Below, in pieces: positions 25,461 to 33,651 of a stretch of 64,000 nucleotides of DNA; position 1 is the stretch's first letter; every line of letters begins with the position of its first letter. The stretch spans positions 124,001-188,000 of the forward strand of contig CANMLU010000008.1 of NCBI GenBank assembly GCA_947498815.1, read 5' to 3'. Below the pieces are notes generated by a model, which was given only the letters and a program-made list of their open reading frames with translations, did no database searches and was not told the DNA's origin. A program made the translations under genes and the position numbers. This DNA is from an uncultured Aquimarina sp. (GTDB lineage: Bacteria > Bacteroidota > Bacteroidia > Flavobacteriales > Flavobacteriaceae).

Positions 25461-25721
25461 TTAGGCAAGCTGAAAAGCGGGGTTCTTACAAAATGCATTC
25501 TCTTTTTTGAGCAATACAATGTTTCTTGCTTTATAGATCAATTGAATCGCCTCATCACTAGATTTTCCCTTTAAATAGAGTTTATGAATCCATAGGTACA
25601 GTATGGTCTCATATGGGTGATGATGCACCAGATTGTACATAAATTCATCGATCTTCATGTGAAGTGCCAAAATGATATCGACAATGAATTGACTTTTTTT
25701 GTTGTATGTAAAGCTCGCCAT
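25461..25721 (-). CDS. Hypothetical small protein
   Basis: 86 residues, helical, soluble. It contains VDIILALHMKIDEFMYNLVH and YLWIHKLYLKGKSSDEAIQL. No family recognised. A clean TACATTTG promoter box lies 20 nt upstream of its ATG, which supports real expression. It stands 77 bp upstream of the helix-turn-helix gene and may form an operon with it. Confidence 0.6.
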   Translation of the reverse strand: MASFTYNKKSQFIVDIILALHMKIDEFMYNLVHHHPYETILYLWIHKLYLKGKSSDEAIQLIYKARNIVLLKKENAFCKNPAFQLA

Positions 25722-25741
25722 TTTTTAAATTTTTGATGTGG

Positions 25742-25749
25742 CAAATGTA
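25742..25749 (-). promoter_or_regulatory. -7 promoter box TACATTTG
   Basis: Matches the Bacteroidota consensus TAnnTTTG, at 20 nt before the start at 25721. A possible -33 TTG is about 21 nt further up. Confidence 0.6.
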
Positions 25750-25786
25750 GAGGAGAGATGATGTTGGAAGCAAGAGAAGCAAGTCC

Positions 25787-25822
25787 ATATTCATGAATAT
25801 GGAACTCGATATTCATAAATAC
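25787..25822. promoter_or_regulatory. Two operator-like palindromes ATATTCATRAATAY
   Basis: ATATTCATGAATAT (25787-25800, extended to an 18-bp perfect palindrome CCATATTCATGAATATGG) and ATATTCATAAATAC (25809-25822) are spaced 22 bp centre to centre, two helical turns. A third copy is at 27696-27709 before the peptide gene. They lie 80-120 bp upstream of the AraC-type regulator gene. Confidence 0.6.
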
Positions 25823-25903
25823 TAGGTGCTAAAACACACACATATTACTGAACGTTAGTTGTCTATAGGCAATAATCTAAGTGAATTGCTAAATTGAAAA
25901 TAC

Positions 25904-25911
25904 TATCTTTG
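25904..25911 (+). promoter_or_regulatory. -7 promoter box TATCTTTG
   Basis: Exact TAnnTTTG match. It lies inside the longest open frame, which shows that the upstream TTG start at 25894 cannot be used and that translation begins at the ATG at 25936. Confidence 0.75.
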
Positions 25912-25935
25912 CTAACTTTAAACATATCTGTTCAA

Positions 25936-27657
25936 ATGTCCATTGAAATAACTGCCAAATCAATTATAAGAGGAAAACTTTTCTTTGTTTTTATTACCAT
26001 GTTTTTATATTCTATATCCTCATATTGTCAACAGGATTATAATTTTCAATTAAAGGATTCCGTTAGTGTTAAATCTTATGATGAACTTATTGATGCAATT
26101 TATAGAGAAAAAGACTCTAATATAGGCTTATCTAGATTATACGCTAAGTCATATGTAAATAAAGGAAAAAAAGAAAATGATATTGTCAGAATTGCTGAGG
26201 GGTTCAATTTTTTGGCCTATCTAAATAAGGATAAGTTCCGATTAGACTATTTTGATAGTATTATTAAGTATACCCAAAATAAAAATCTTAAAGATCAACC
26301 TATGACTGCATATGTCTATAAGGCTTATTCTTACTATGAAAAAAGGAATTTTAAAAAGGCTCTGGATTGTTATTTAAAGACTCTTTATTATGCGAATAAA
26401 AATAATAATAAAAACCTTCTAGAAGAGACTAAATTTAACATTGGTTTAATTAAAAGTAGATTGGGCTATTATAATGAGGCACTAAATATTTTTAAGGAGT
26501 CATTAAAATATAATACAAATCATTTAGATAATCATAACTACTTGAATAATTTGTATGCACTGGCAGATACTTATAGACATTTAAAGCAATCGGATTCTGC
26601 TACAATATTTAATGAAAAAGGGCTAAAAGAATCATTAGCAAAACGAGATACCATTATGTATCAGTACTTCTTACTAAATGAAGGAGTAAATCAATCTCAA
26701 AAGAAAAATTATCAAAATGCAATAAATAAAATATCCAAATCACTACCATATATTGAATTTGCTAAAGATGAGCCTAATCTAGCTATGGGGTTTTATTTTT
26801 TAGGCAAAACATATTATGAATTAAATGAAAATGAAAAAGCGAAGTTTTATCTAAAAAGAGTAGATACTATTTTTTCCAGAACCTTAGATTTACATCCGGA
26901 GCTAAGGAATACATACGAACTACTAATCGGTTATTATGAAAAAGAAAAGAATAAAGAGAAACAATTATATTATATAAAAAAATTGCTCAAGACAGATAGT
27001 ATTCTAAATAGTAACTATAAATATCTTTCATTAAAAATTGCAAAAGATTATGATACACCAAAATTAATTGAAGAAAGGAACCTAATTATTAATCAACTGG
27101 AAAATAGAAATAAAAGCTGGCTTTATTGGATAAGTTCTCTTTCATTACTAGCCCTAATACTTTGCATTGCTCTTTATTATAATTATAGAAAACAAAAGAA
27201 TATTAAAGTAAAATTTGAGAGTTATATAAAATCACAATCAGTAAAAACTTATGGCAAATCAAATATCAAACAAAGTAGTGGATTATCCATATCGCCTGAG
27301 ATACAAAAGTCAATTTTGAAAGGTTTGCAAATATTTGAAACAGAAAAAGGTTACTTGGATAATTCGATCTCACTTAATAGTTTATCAAAAAAATTGAATA
27401 CTAATGCTAGCTATTTGTCTAAAATGGTCAATTTTGATAGAGAAAAAAGTTTTGGAAGATATATTAATGAACTTAGAGTAGATTATGCTATTGAGAAATT
27501 AACAATAAATGCAGTTTTTAGAAAATACTCCATTAAAGCAATTTCTAGAGAAGTAGGTTTTAATAATTCAGAATCTTTTTCAAATACTTTCTATCAGAAA
27601 ACAGGCTTAAAACCTTCATATTTTATCAAACAACTTGAAAATAAAACAAATAAATAA
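25936..27657 (+). CDS. Membrane TPR-AraC family transcriptional regulator
   Basis: 573 residues. An N-terminal signal or anchor segment (about 17-35) is followed by an external TPR region (about 60-375), a transmembrane helix (about 395-415, WLYWISSLSLLALILCIALY) and a cytoplasmic AraC-type DNA-binding domain (about 465-570; SLNSLSKKLNTNASYLSKMV, then AISREVGFNNSESFSNTFY). This is the one-component sensor type common in Bacteroidota. The palindromes upstream of itself and upstream of the next gene (27696) are likely its binding sites. It precedes a GG-type peptide and a subtilase on the same strand, which it may control. Confidence 0.88.
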   Translation: MSIEITAKSIIRGKLFFVFITMFLYSISSYCQQDYNFQLKDSVSVKSYDELIDAIYREKDSNIGLSRLYAKSYVNKGKKENDIVRIAEGFNFLAYLNKDKFRLDYFDSIIKYTQNKNLKDQPMTAYVYKAYSYYEKRNFKKALDCYLKTLYYANKNNNKNLLEETKFNIGLIKSRLGYYNEALNIFKESLKYNTNHLDNHNYLNNLYALADTYRHLKQSDSATIFNEKGLKESLAKRDTIMYQYFLLNEGVNQSQKKNYQNAINKISKSLPYIEFAKDEPNLAMGFYFLGKTYYELNENEKAKFYLKRVDTIFSRTLDLHPELRNTYELLIGYYEKEKNKEKQLYYIKKLLKTDSILNSNYKYLSLKIAKDYDTPKLIEERNLIINQLENRNKSWLYWISSLSLLALILCIALYYNYRKQKNIKVKFESYIKSQSVKTYGKSNIKQSSGLSISPEIQKSILKGLQIFETEKGYLDNSISLNSLSKKLNTNASYLSKMVNFDREKSFGRYINELRVDYAIEKLTINAVFRKYSIKAISREVGFNNSESFSNTFYQKTGLKPSYFIKQLENKTNK

Positions 27658-27695
27658 ACAACTGACAGTCATGTTTTTGTCGACGATAATGGTCG

Positions 27696-27709
27696 ATATT
27701 CATAAATAT
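27696..27709. promoter_or_regulatory. Operator-like palindrome, third copy
   Basis: ATATTCATAAATAT, inside a longer match CGATATTCATAAATA shared with 25807-25821. It lies about 25 bp upstream of the -33 region of the peptide gene, a normal place for an AraC-type activator. Confidence 0.6.
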
Positions 27710-27733
27710 GGATCACTAAATAAGGTTATATTT

Positions 27734-27763
27734 TTTGATGTGTAGCTATAATTTTTAAATTTG
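27734..27763 (+). promoter_or_regulatory. Promoter TTTG-N18-TAAATTTG
   Basis: Good match to the Bacteroidota promoter: -33 TTTG at 27734-27737 and -7 TAAATTTG at 27756-27763. The ATG of the peptide gene follows after 16 nt. Confidence 0.75.
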
Positions 27764-27779
27764 TCAAAAAAACAATACA

Positions 27780-27935
27780 ATGAAAAACATTAAAATAAAC
27801 AAGTTAGATCTCAAAAAAACTAAAATTACTAAACTGGTTGATTTAAATTATATTAAAGGAGGAGATCAACAAACGGAAACAAAGACCCTTAAACCCAAAT
27901 CAATTGATCCTAAGAATCCTTTCTGCCGACCATAA
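27780..27935 (+). CDS. GG-type precursor peptide (51 aa)
   Basis: A 51-residue peptide. The leader MKNIKINKLDLKKTKITKLV ends DLNYIKGG at residues 21-28, resembling Bacteroidota class I lanthipeptide or GG-type natural-product leaders. The core of 23 residues (DQQTETKTLKPKSIDPKNPF, then CRP) is rich in Thr and Lys with one Cys. It has its own strong promoter and an AraC-type operator upstream. The subtilase lipoprotein starts 103 bp downstream. No lanthipeptide synthetase is in the window; a signal peptide or protease substrate is equally possible. Confidence 0.7.
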   Translation: MKNIKINKLDLKKTKITKLVDLNYIKGGDQQTETKTLKPKSIDPKNPFCRP

Positions 27936-28038
27936 CTTATGGTCATGTAGTAATTGAATTATTATTAATCTTATTTATGGTTATTAAAAGGTTTTTATTT
28001 AATCTATTGATAACCTTTTTACTTTTTAAATATTCCTC

Positions 28039-29703
28039 ATGAATAAAATCTTAAGAAATTTTGGTAACCTAATTATAATAAGTTTGTTTCTTTTTGGATG
28101 TAAAGAAAAGCATGACATAGATCTTGAGTTCATTTCTTACTCCTCGCTTTTCATAGGGAAAAATGACACTTTATCAACAGCATCTAAAAAAAATTGGCAA
28201 CATAAAGATATTGTATGGGACACCGTTCCTGGAGTAAGTCTAGATCGAGCATATCAGGAATTGTTGAATAACAAAAAAAATGAGGAATTAGTTATAGCAA
28301 TTTTGGATACCGAAATTGATATTAGTCATGAAGATCTAAAAAAACATATTTGGAAGAACCCCAATGAAATTGCCAACAATAATATTGATGATGATGATAA
28401 TGGTTATGTTGACGATGTTCATGGTTGGAATTTTTTAGGTAATGAAAGAGGAGAAAATATTATTTATGCTAATAATGAATATGTAAGAATCGTAAGAAAA
28501 TATCAAGATAAATTTGACTTAGAATCGAAGGATACTCTTTCTTTAGATTATAAAGAATATAAGAGAGCTCTTAAAACTTATCAATTAAAACTAAAAGAAG
28601 CACAAGAAGAATTCAATTTTGTTAAAGGAGTAGTAGATAAATACTATATAGCCAAGGATAAACTGAAACATTATTTTCCCGATGGGGATTTTACAATGGA
28701 CAAATTAAAAAAAATTCTTGAAGAGAAAAATGATCTAAGCCCTTTTGCAGAAACAGTATTTAATATGAAACAGTATGGGTACAGTGAGTTTGATATGAAT
28801 GAAAAAATAAAATCTCCACAGATTCTTATTGAGAAAAACCTTAACATTGAATATGATGAAAGAAAAATTCTTTACGGAGATACAGAAGATATATCAAGTA
28901 TTAATTATGGTAATAATATCTTATCGGCAAATATCAATAAATTTTATCATGGTACTGAAATTGCTGGAGTAATCATTGCTACAAGAAATAATAATACAGG
29001 AATCAATGGTGTAATTAATACTGCTAAGATAATGCCAGTTTGTATATCACCTATTGGGAATGAACATGATAAAGATATTGCTACAGGCATTAGATATGCT
29101 GTAAATAATGGTGCTCGAATTATTAATATGAGTTTTGGCAAGAACTTTTCTTTATATAATAATTGGATTTTGGACGCAATAAAATATGCAGAACAAAATG
29201 ATGTTTTAATAGTTTCTTCTGCAGGAAATAGTGGTTATAATCTTGATGTAAATAACCATTATTATCCCAACGACAATGAAAACAATGGGAGAGAAGTTTC
29301 AAAAAATTTTATTCTGGTTGGTGCAATATCGAATAATATAGATAAATCATTACTGGCTTATTTTTCCAATTTTGGTAAAACCGATGTTGATATCTTCGCA
29401 CCAGGAGATGAGATTTACACTACATATCCAGATAATCAATACAAATTTGATAGTGGAACTTCACTATCTTCGGCATTAGTTTCTGGTGTAGCCGCTTTAA
29501 TTAGATCCTATTACCCCGACTTAAAAGCCTCACAAGTCAAAGAAATTATTATGAAATCCGGAGTTTCATATAATATTAATGTGGAAATTAAAGATCAAGA
29601 TGGCTCCAAAAAAATGGTTCCTTTCTCAGAACTCTCAAAATCTGGTAAAGTAGTCAATGCTTATAATGCCTTATTAATGGCAGAACAAGTGTCGAAAAAG
29701 TAA
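28039..29703 (+). CDS. Subtilisin-like (S8) protease lipoprotein
   Basis: 554 residues. Signal peptide with lipobox LFGC. The catalytic triad is complete: Asp90 in AILDTEID, His304 in YHGTEIAG, Ser475 in GTSLSSALVSG; the oxyanion Asn is in SSAGNSG. A long insertion (about 150-290, lysine/glutamate-rich helices) separates Asp and His, larger than in standard subtilases. A NNNIDDDDNGYVDD stretch after the Asp motif is a likely calcium site. The gene follows a GG-type peptide and an AraC/TPR regulator, so processing or turnover of that peptide is a reasonable, unproven role. It ends at a shared bidirectional terminator. Confidence 0.92.
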   Translation: MNKILRNFGNLIIISLFLFGCKEKHDIDLEFISYSSLFIGKNDTLSTASKKNWQHKDIVWDTVPGVSLDRAYQELLNNKKNEELVIAILDTEIDISHEDLKKHIWKNPNEIANNNIDDDDNGYVDDVHGWNFLGNERGENIIYANNEYVRIVRKYQDKFDLESKDTLSLDYKEYKRALKTYQLKLKEAQEEFNFVKGVVDKYYIAKDKLKHYFPDGDFTMDKLKKILEEKNDLSPFAETVFNMKQYGYSEFDMNEKIKSPQILIEKNLNIEYDERKILYGDTEDISSINYGNNILSANINKFYHGTEIAGVIIATRNNNTGINGVINTAKIMPVCISPIGNEHDKDIATGIRYAVNNGARIINMSFGKNFSLYNNWILDAIKYAEQNDVLIVSSAGNSGYNLDVNNHYYPNDNENNGREVSKNFILVGAISNNIDKSLLAYFSNFGKTDVDIFAPGDEIYTTYPDNQYKFDSGTSLSSALVSGVAALIRSYYPDLKASQVKEIIMKSGVSYNINVEIKDQDGSKKMVPFSELSKSGKVVNAYNALLMAEQVSKK

Positions 29704-29730
29704 TAAACAAACAGAACAACCCTAAAAAAA

Positions 29731-29769
29731 CAAACCCGAAAAGATACCATATGGATCTTTTCGGGTTTG
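29731..29769. terminator. Bidirectional terminator
   Basis: Perfect 15-bp stem CAAACCCGAAAAGAT around a 9-base loop, with an A run before and a T run after. It serves the subtilase gene and the convergent gene ending at 29789. Confidence 0.9.
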
Positions 29770-29788
29770 TTTTTTGTATGTTTTGCAA

Positions 29789-31381
29789 CTATTGAATCTC
29801 TTCGATTACCTCTTCTTCAGAAACAGGATTGTTATGGTTTTCGACCATCATACCCATAAAATGGAAGAACTCTGTATAGGTATATTTTTTTGGATACACC
29901 GTATCGTTAATCAACGAAGCCGGAGTATAACGCAGTTCGTTTTTCTCGGACCACTCGTTTTGTTGCCTTAAGACTTCGATATGATCAGGATTGTTGACAG
30001 GCTTACCATATTTTTTGATCCATTTGCTAAACGTTCTGTCTGCAAACCAGTTGGAGTATGCATTTATAAAATCCTGAGCGCCTTGATCATGATAAATCTC
30101 CATAAGACGTAGCGTTACTTGAGTAACCTCGCTATCCAAATCATCTGGTTTTACGGCTAGTCGAATCACAACCTGCAAGTCTTTGCCCATAGTTTTTAAA
30201 ACCCGAGCATAGGCTTCAAAAGCATCTTTACAATACCCACACATAGGATTGGTTAAACTAGTAATCTTAAAAGTTGCATTGGGATTACCCAATACTATCT
30301 CATTTTTGATCACAGGGTTTTCTTCAATTTTTTCAGAGATACTTAGCAAATGATTATAAATCTGCCCATCTCGCTTAAATTGATTTAGCTTCATGTTTTC
30401 GGCCTTGAAATTCTTGCTTTCTACCATCTTTTCTTTTGCAAAAAGATAGATCATCGTGAATAAAGTAGCGACGATCAAGAACCCCGAAATTTGTTGGATA
30501 TCTATAGCAATAGGTAAGCTACGTGCCGCCAATACGACAAGACCTATGGATACGGCGCTCATAGCAAGACATATCGCACACCATTTTTTGATCACAAAAG
30601 CTTGCGAGTATAAGGAGTATACGATAAAAGGTGCCCCTGCAAGTACCGGAAGCATTAAAGTACCGTTGTACCCATAAAAAACTTGATATAATACCAATCC
30701 ACTAAAAAATACAATACCGGCATCTGCCAGAGAGAAATTCTTAAATAATGTACCGCTATTGTTATTAATAACATCACCACAATTGGTATTACCTACCGAA
30801 GTACAAAACTGGTGAATCGTTTGAGATTGTATTCCAAGGCTTTCGCGTAATGCAAAAAAACTAAACACCAAACCAACTATAGAAAGCGCCAGGAAAAGGA
30901 TTTGATCCAGGTGCCAGGCACGCCCAACAAAAGCCATTCCTAATCCGGCCACCAACGCCAGGATTAAGAAACCTTGCAAAAACGAGCGATTTGCCATAAA
31001 GTTTTGTTTTGCCGTATACTCAACGGCAATAACCTTGGGCTCCCAAATTTCTTTAAACTCATCAAGAGTATATTTCTTTTTCTTATGACTGGTGTGCTTG
31101 AGTTCGATGCGCTCATTTTTCTTGGTTACGGCTACAATCTCCTCAGACTCATCCTTTTTTACGAGTGAGACAAAACTCTCGGGTAGTTGATCCAGTGCAT
31201 CTGCAGGAACTTCGACAGCAATATTGTCAATACCAAAATAATCTAAGGTATCTGTAATAGACTGAAAACTGGGATAGTTTGGATGTATTTGTAATTGGAG
31301 TTCAAGATCCTTCTTATCATAATTACTGATTCTATTTTGGATCAAAACACTCTCAACTATTTTTTCAATATTATTTTCCAT
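29789..31381 (-). CDS. C39-like / VKOR / thioredoxin-fold fusion protein
   Basis: 530 residues. The N-terminal part (1-110) resembles a C39 peptidase domain but lacks the catalytic Cys (LQIHPNYPSFQSITDTLDYF), so it can at most bind leader peptides. Four to five transmembrane helices (about 130-315) form a vitamin K epoxide reductase (VKOR) domain with Cys pairs CTSVGNTNC and WCAIC. The C-terminal thioredoxin-like (DsbA/DsbG) domain has the motif NPMCGYCKDAF. Together it should form disulfides in exported proteins, with electrons passed to quinone. Such fusions often neighbour peptide exporters in Bacteroidota, which fits the Cys-bearing GG peptides in this window. Confidence 0.88.
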   Translation of the reverse strand: MENNIEKIVESVLIQNRISNYDKKDLELQLQIHPNYPSFQSITDTLDYFGIDNIAVEVPADALDQLPESFVSLVKKDESEEIVAVTKKNERIELKHTSHKKKKYTLDEFKEIWEPKVIAVEYTAKQNFMANRSFLQGFLILALVAGLGMAFVGRAWHLDQILFLALSIVGLVFSFFALRESLGIQSQTIHQFCTSVGNTNCGDVINNNSGTLFKNFSLADAGIVFFSGLVLYQVFYGYNGTLMLPVLAGAPFIVYSLYSQAFVIKKWCAICLAMSAVSIGLVVLAARSLPIAIDIQQISGFLIVATLFTMIYLFAKEKMVESKNFKAENMKLNQFKRDGQIYNHLLSISEKIEENPVIKNEIVLGNPNATFKITSLTNPMCGYCKDAFEAYARVLKTMGKDLQVVIRLAVKPDDLDSEVTQVTLRLMEIYHDQGAQDFINAYSNWFADRTFSKWIKKYGKPVNNPDHIEVLRQQNEWSEKNELRYTPASLINDTVYPKKYTYTEFFHFMGMMVENHNNPVSEEEVIEEIQ

Positions 31382-31570
31382 GTGGTTTATTAAGATGGTT
31401 TTTGTGTGTTATGCGAATAATGAAGCTAAAAATAAAAATTGAATGATCATATATTTTATATTTTATGTTAAATTTTTGATGATTAGTATGATCTGTAGTG
31501 GTTTATAGGTGCCATTTTATTGAATTCATGAGTCTAACATTAGTAGTACAACGTTTTTATTATATCGAAC

Positions 31571-31643
31571 TGTCACATTGAGCGTAGTCGAAATGTATTG
31601 GATAATCGTGGTGTGCTATCTCTCGACTCCGCTCGATATGACA
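31571..31643. repeat. REP-like imperfect palindrome
   Basis: TGTCACATTGAGCGTAGTCG faces CTCGACTCCGCTCGATATGA across about 22 bp. Palindromes of this type are spread through many flavobacterial genomes. The rest of 31382-31794 holds no gene that I can support. Confidence 0.65.
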
Positions 31644-31794
31644 GGAGTACTCTGTTTTTTGAATAACCCTAACTATTATGAGTACTAGATTTTTAAGGCT
31701 TTGGGATCTTCTGGCTTCTCCTTATGTTGAGTTTATGTGCTTAAACAAAAAAAATAAGCTTCAACATTTTCTTAGTATTCTGATCCCTATTTGA

Positions 31795-31802
31795 TATTTT
31801 TG
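31795..31802 (+). promoter_or_regulatory. -7 promoter box TATTTTTG
   Basis: Exact TAnnTTTG. It overlaps the first possible start codon (GTG at 31802) of the nuclease gene, so translation must begin further downstream. Confidence 0.6.
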
Positions 31803-31813
31803 TGGGGCTAAAT

Positions 31814-32644
31814 TTGCACCTTGTAAAGAAGAAAAAATTGAAAAGAAAATACATATATCCGGCGCTTATCATTATCGTAACTGTAGCACTTTATTATCTT
31901 GAAGATACTCAGGGAGATGCTACTATATTTACCAATGATACTACTGAGGAAGAAGAAAGAGCATCACTAAGTTTTTTCTACCTTCCTACCTCTACAACAG
32001 GAACGATAGTATCGCATCAACATTATTCACTATCCTACTCCGAGAAACATGAACAGGCAGAGTGGGTAGCTTATGAATTGAAGAAAGGACATTTGTCGAA
32101 AAATGATTTTAAACGCCCATATTTTGAGCAGGACAAAAAGGTAGGATCATTGTCTGCAGACTGGCGTAATTATAAAAAGTCAGGATACGATCGAGGACAC
32201 TTATGTCCCGCAGGAGATCGAAGATTTACGCAGGATGCTTATGAAGAAACCTTTTTGACTTCGAATGTTACGCCACAGAATCATGAATTTAATAGTGGTA
32301 TCTGGAACGATCTTGAACAAAAGGTTAGGTATTGGGCACAACGATATGATGGAGTATATGTTGTAACGGGTGGAGTATTATCAGGTGATCTAAAATCTAT
32401 CGGATATGAAGCGGTGTCTGTACCCAAATATTTTTATAAGATTATATTGGATAAAAGCGCCAAAGACACAAAGATTATTGCATTTTTAATGGAAGGCAAA
32501 GATTCGAACAAACCTTTAAAAGAATTTGTGGTGTCTGTAGATGAAGTCGAAAAGCGTACTGGAATTGACTTTTTCCCGAAGTTAGACGATAAGGTCGAAA
32601 CCAAATTAGAAGCATCTGCCACTACAAAAGGGTGGAAGTTTTAA
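31814..32644 (+). CDS. DNA/RNA non-specific endonuclease
   Basis: About 277 residues with an N-terminal transmembrane anchor (KYIYPALIIIVTVALYYL). The nuclease domain (about 70-270) has the family motif DRGHLCPAGD with the catalytic His, and the metal-binding Asn in TPQNHEFNSGIWNDLE. This is the Serratia nuclease (NUC1) family, which cuts DNA and RNA with Mg2+. There is no ATG at the start. Choices are GTG 31802 (inside the -7 box), TTG 31814 and TTG 31838; I give 31814 but 31838 is equally good. It ends 4 bp inside the convergent hydrolase gene. Confidence 0.88.
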   Translation: MHLVKKKKLKRKYIYPALIIIVTVALYYLEDTQGDATIFTNDTTEEEERASLSFFYLPTSTTGTIVSHQHYSLSYSEKHEQAEWVAYELKKGHLSKNDFKRPYFEQDKKVGSLSADWRNYKKSGYDRGHLCPAGDRRFTQDAYEETFLTSNVTPQNHEFNSGIWNDLEQKVRYWAQRYDGVYVVTGGVLSGDLKSIGYEAVSVPKYFYKIILDKSAKDTKIIAFLMEGKDSNKPLKEFVVSVDEVEKRTGIDFFPKLDDKVETKLEASATTKGWKF

Positions 32645-33618
32645 TCCTTTGGCTCTGGTAATTTCATGTTTGGCAAGTTTTCTTTTTGTTTTAAAAACCG
32701 ATTAAACCAGGATACAACATCTTGATGCACTTCGTCTCGAAAACTGCTAAGTCCATGATCACCACCTTCAAATATTTTTAATCTATACGGCACTCTGTGT
32801 TTTTCAAACTCAAGAGCTAATCGCAAAGAATGTGTAGATTTTACACGCCAATCATTATTGCCATGTAGCATAAGAATGGGTACATCTTTTGGAAATTGAT
32901 CCGCCCAAAACACTGCAGATCTCTTTTTTAATTCTGTTTCTTTATGCTCCCAATAATTAGGGATAAGCTCTGCAAAAACTCTTTTTTCCAATTCTGGTCG
33001 ATCAATAATTGTATTATCCGATGGCGCACCACCAACCACAGCAGCTTTGATTTGGTTGGTTTTGGTTAATGCCAGATAAGTCATCATGCCACCACGGCTC
33101 CAGCCATACATTCCAATCTTGGAAGTATCAGCTTCAGGGATTTCTTTAATGGCTTCAATAAGGTTCAATAGATCATTTACATCTTTACCGCCAAATTCAT
33201 CTTTTCCCTCACTTTTGCCACTACCTCTATAATTGCAACCGATCACAATATATCCTTCACTTGCCAATTTAGAAAAATGGTGAACTATTGGATATCTCTT
33301 TGGCTCCCTAAAAAGTGATAATGCTGCAAAATTTCTATTGCCACCTCTATTGTATATAATAACGGGATATTTTCCTTTTTTCTTCGGAATAGCTGCAAAG
33401 GATTGGATGTTATGGCTATCACTTGTATATGTGATTTCGTAGATATCAACGGTTTCTAAAAAACTAAACTCGTGTATGAATTTTGAAGCATCATAACTTG
33501 TATAAACATGAGGATAATCTTTCCAATCGATCGGGATCTTTGAAACAATAATTGATTCTTGTGATTCACAAGATGTAAAATTTAGGATAAGAAAAACTGT
33601 TAATAATAATTGCTTCAT
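32641..33618 (-). CDS. Alpha/beta hydrolase lipoprotein, prolyl oligopeptidase type
   Basis: 325 residues with a type II signal peptide (lipobox FTSC). The alpha/beta hydrolase core has the nucleophile motif GWSRGG, the acid in HGNNDWRV and the His in GGDHGLSSF, so the triad is complete. The sequence fits peptidase S9 or acylaminoacyl-peptidase-like secreted hydrolases. The substrate is unknown. It is convergent with the nuclease gene and 34 bp downstream of rodA on the same strand, so read-through from the cell-shape operon is possible. Confidence 0.85.
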   Translation of the reverse strand: MKQLLLTVFLILNFTSCESQESIIVSKIPIDWKDYPHVYTSYDASKFIHEFSFLETVDIYEITYTSDSHNIQSFAAIPKKKGKYPVIIYNRGGNRNFAALSLFREPKRYPIVHHFSKLASEGYIVIGCNYRGSGKSEGKDEFGGKDVNDLLNLIEAIKEIPEADTSKIGMYGWSRGGMMTYLALTKTNQIKAAVVGGAPSDNTIIDRPELEKRVFAELIPNYWEHKETELKKRSAVFWADQFPKDVPILMLHGNNDWRVKSTHSLRLALEFEKHRVPYRLKIFEGGDHGLSSFRDEVHQDVVSWFNRFLKQKENLPNMKLPEPKD

Positions 33619-33651
33619 TCTATTTTGTTAGTGTTTTACCGGAGACGAAAC

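Noticed and set aside
25894-25935. Longer AraC-type regulator starting at the TTG at 25894
   Set aside because: The TATCTTTG promoter box is inside the extension, so it cannot be in the mRNA.
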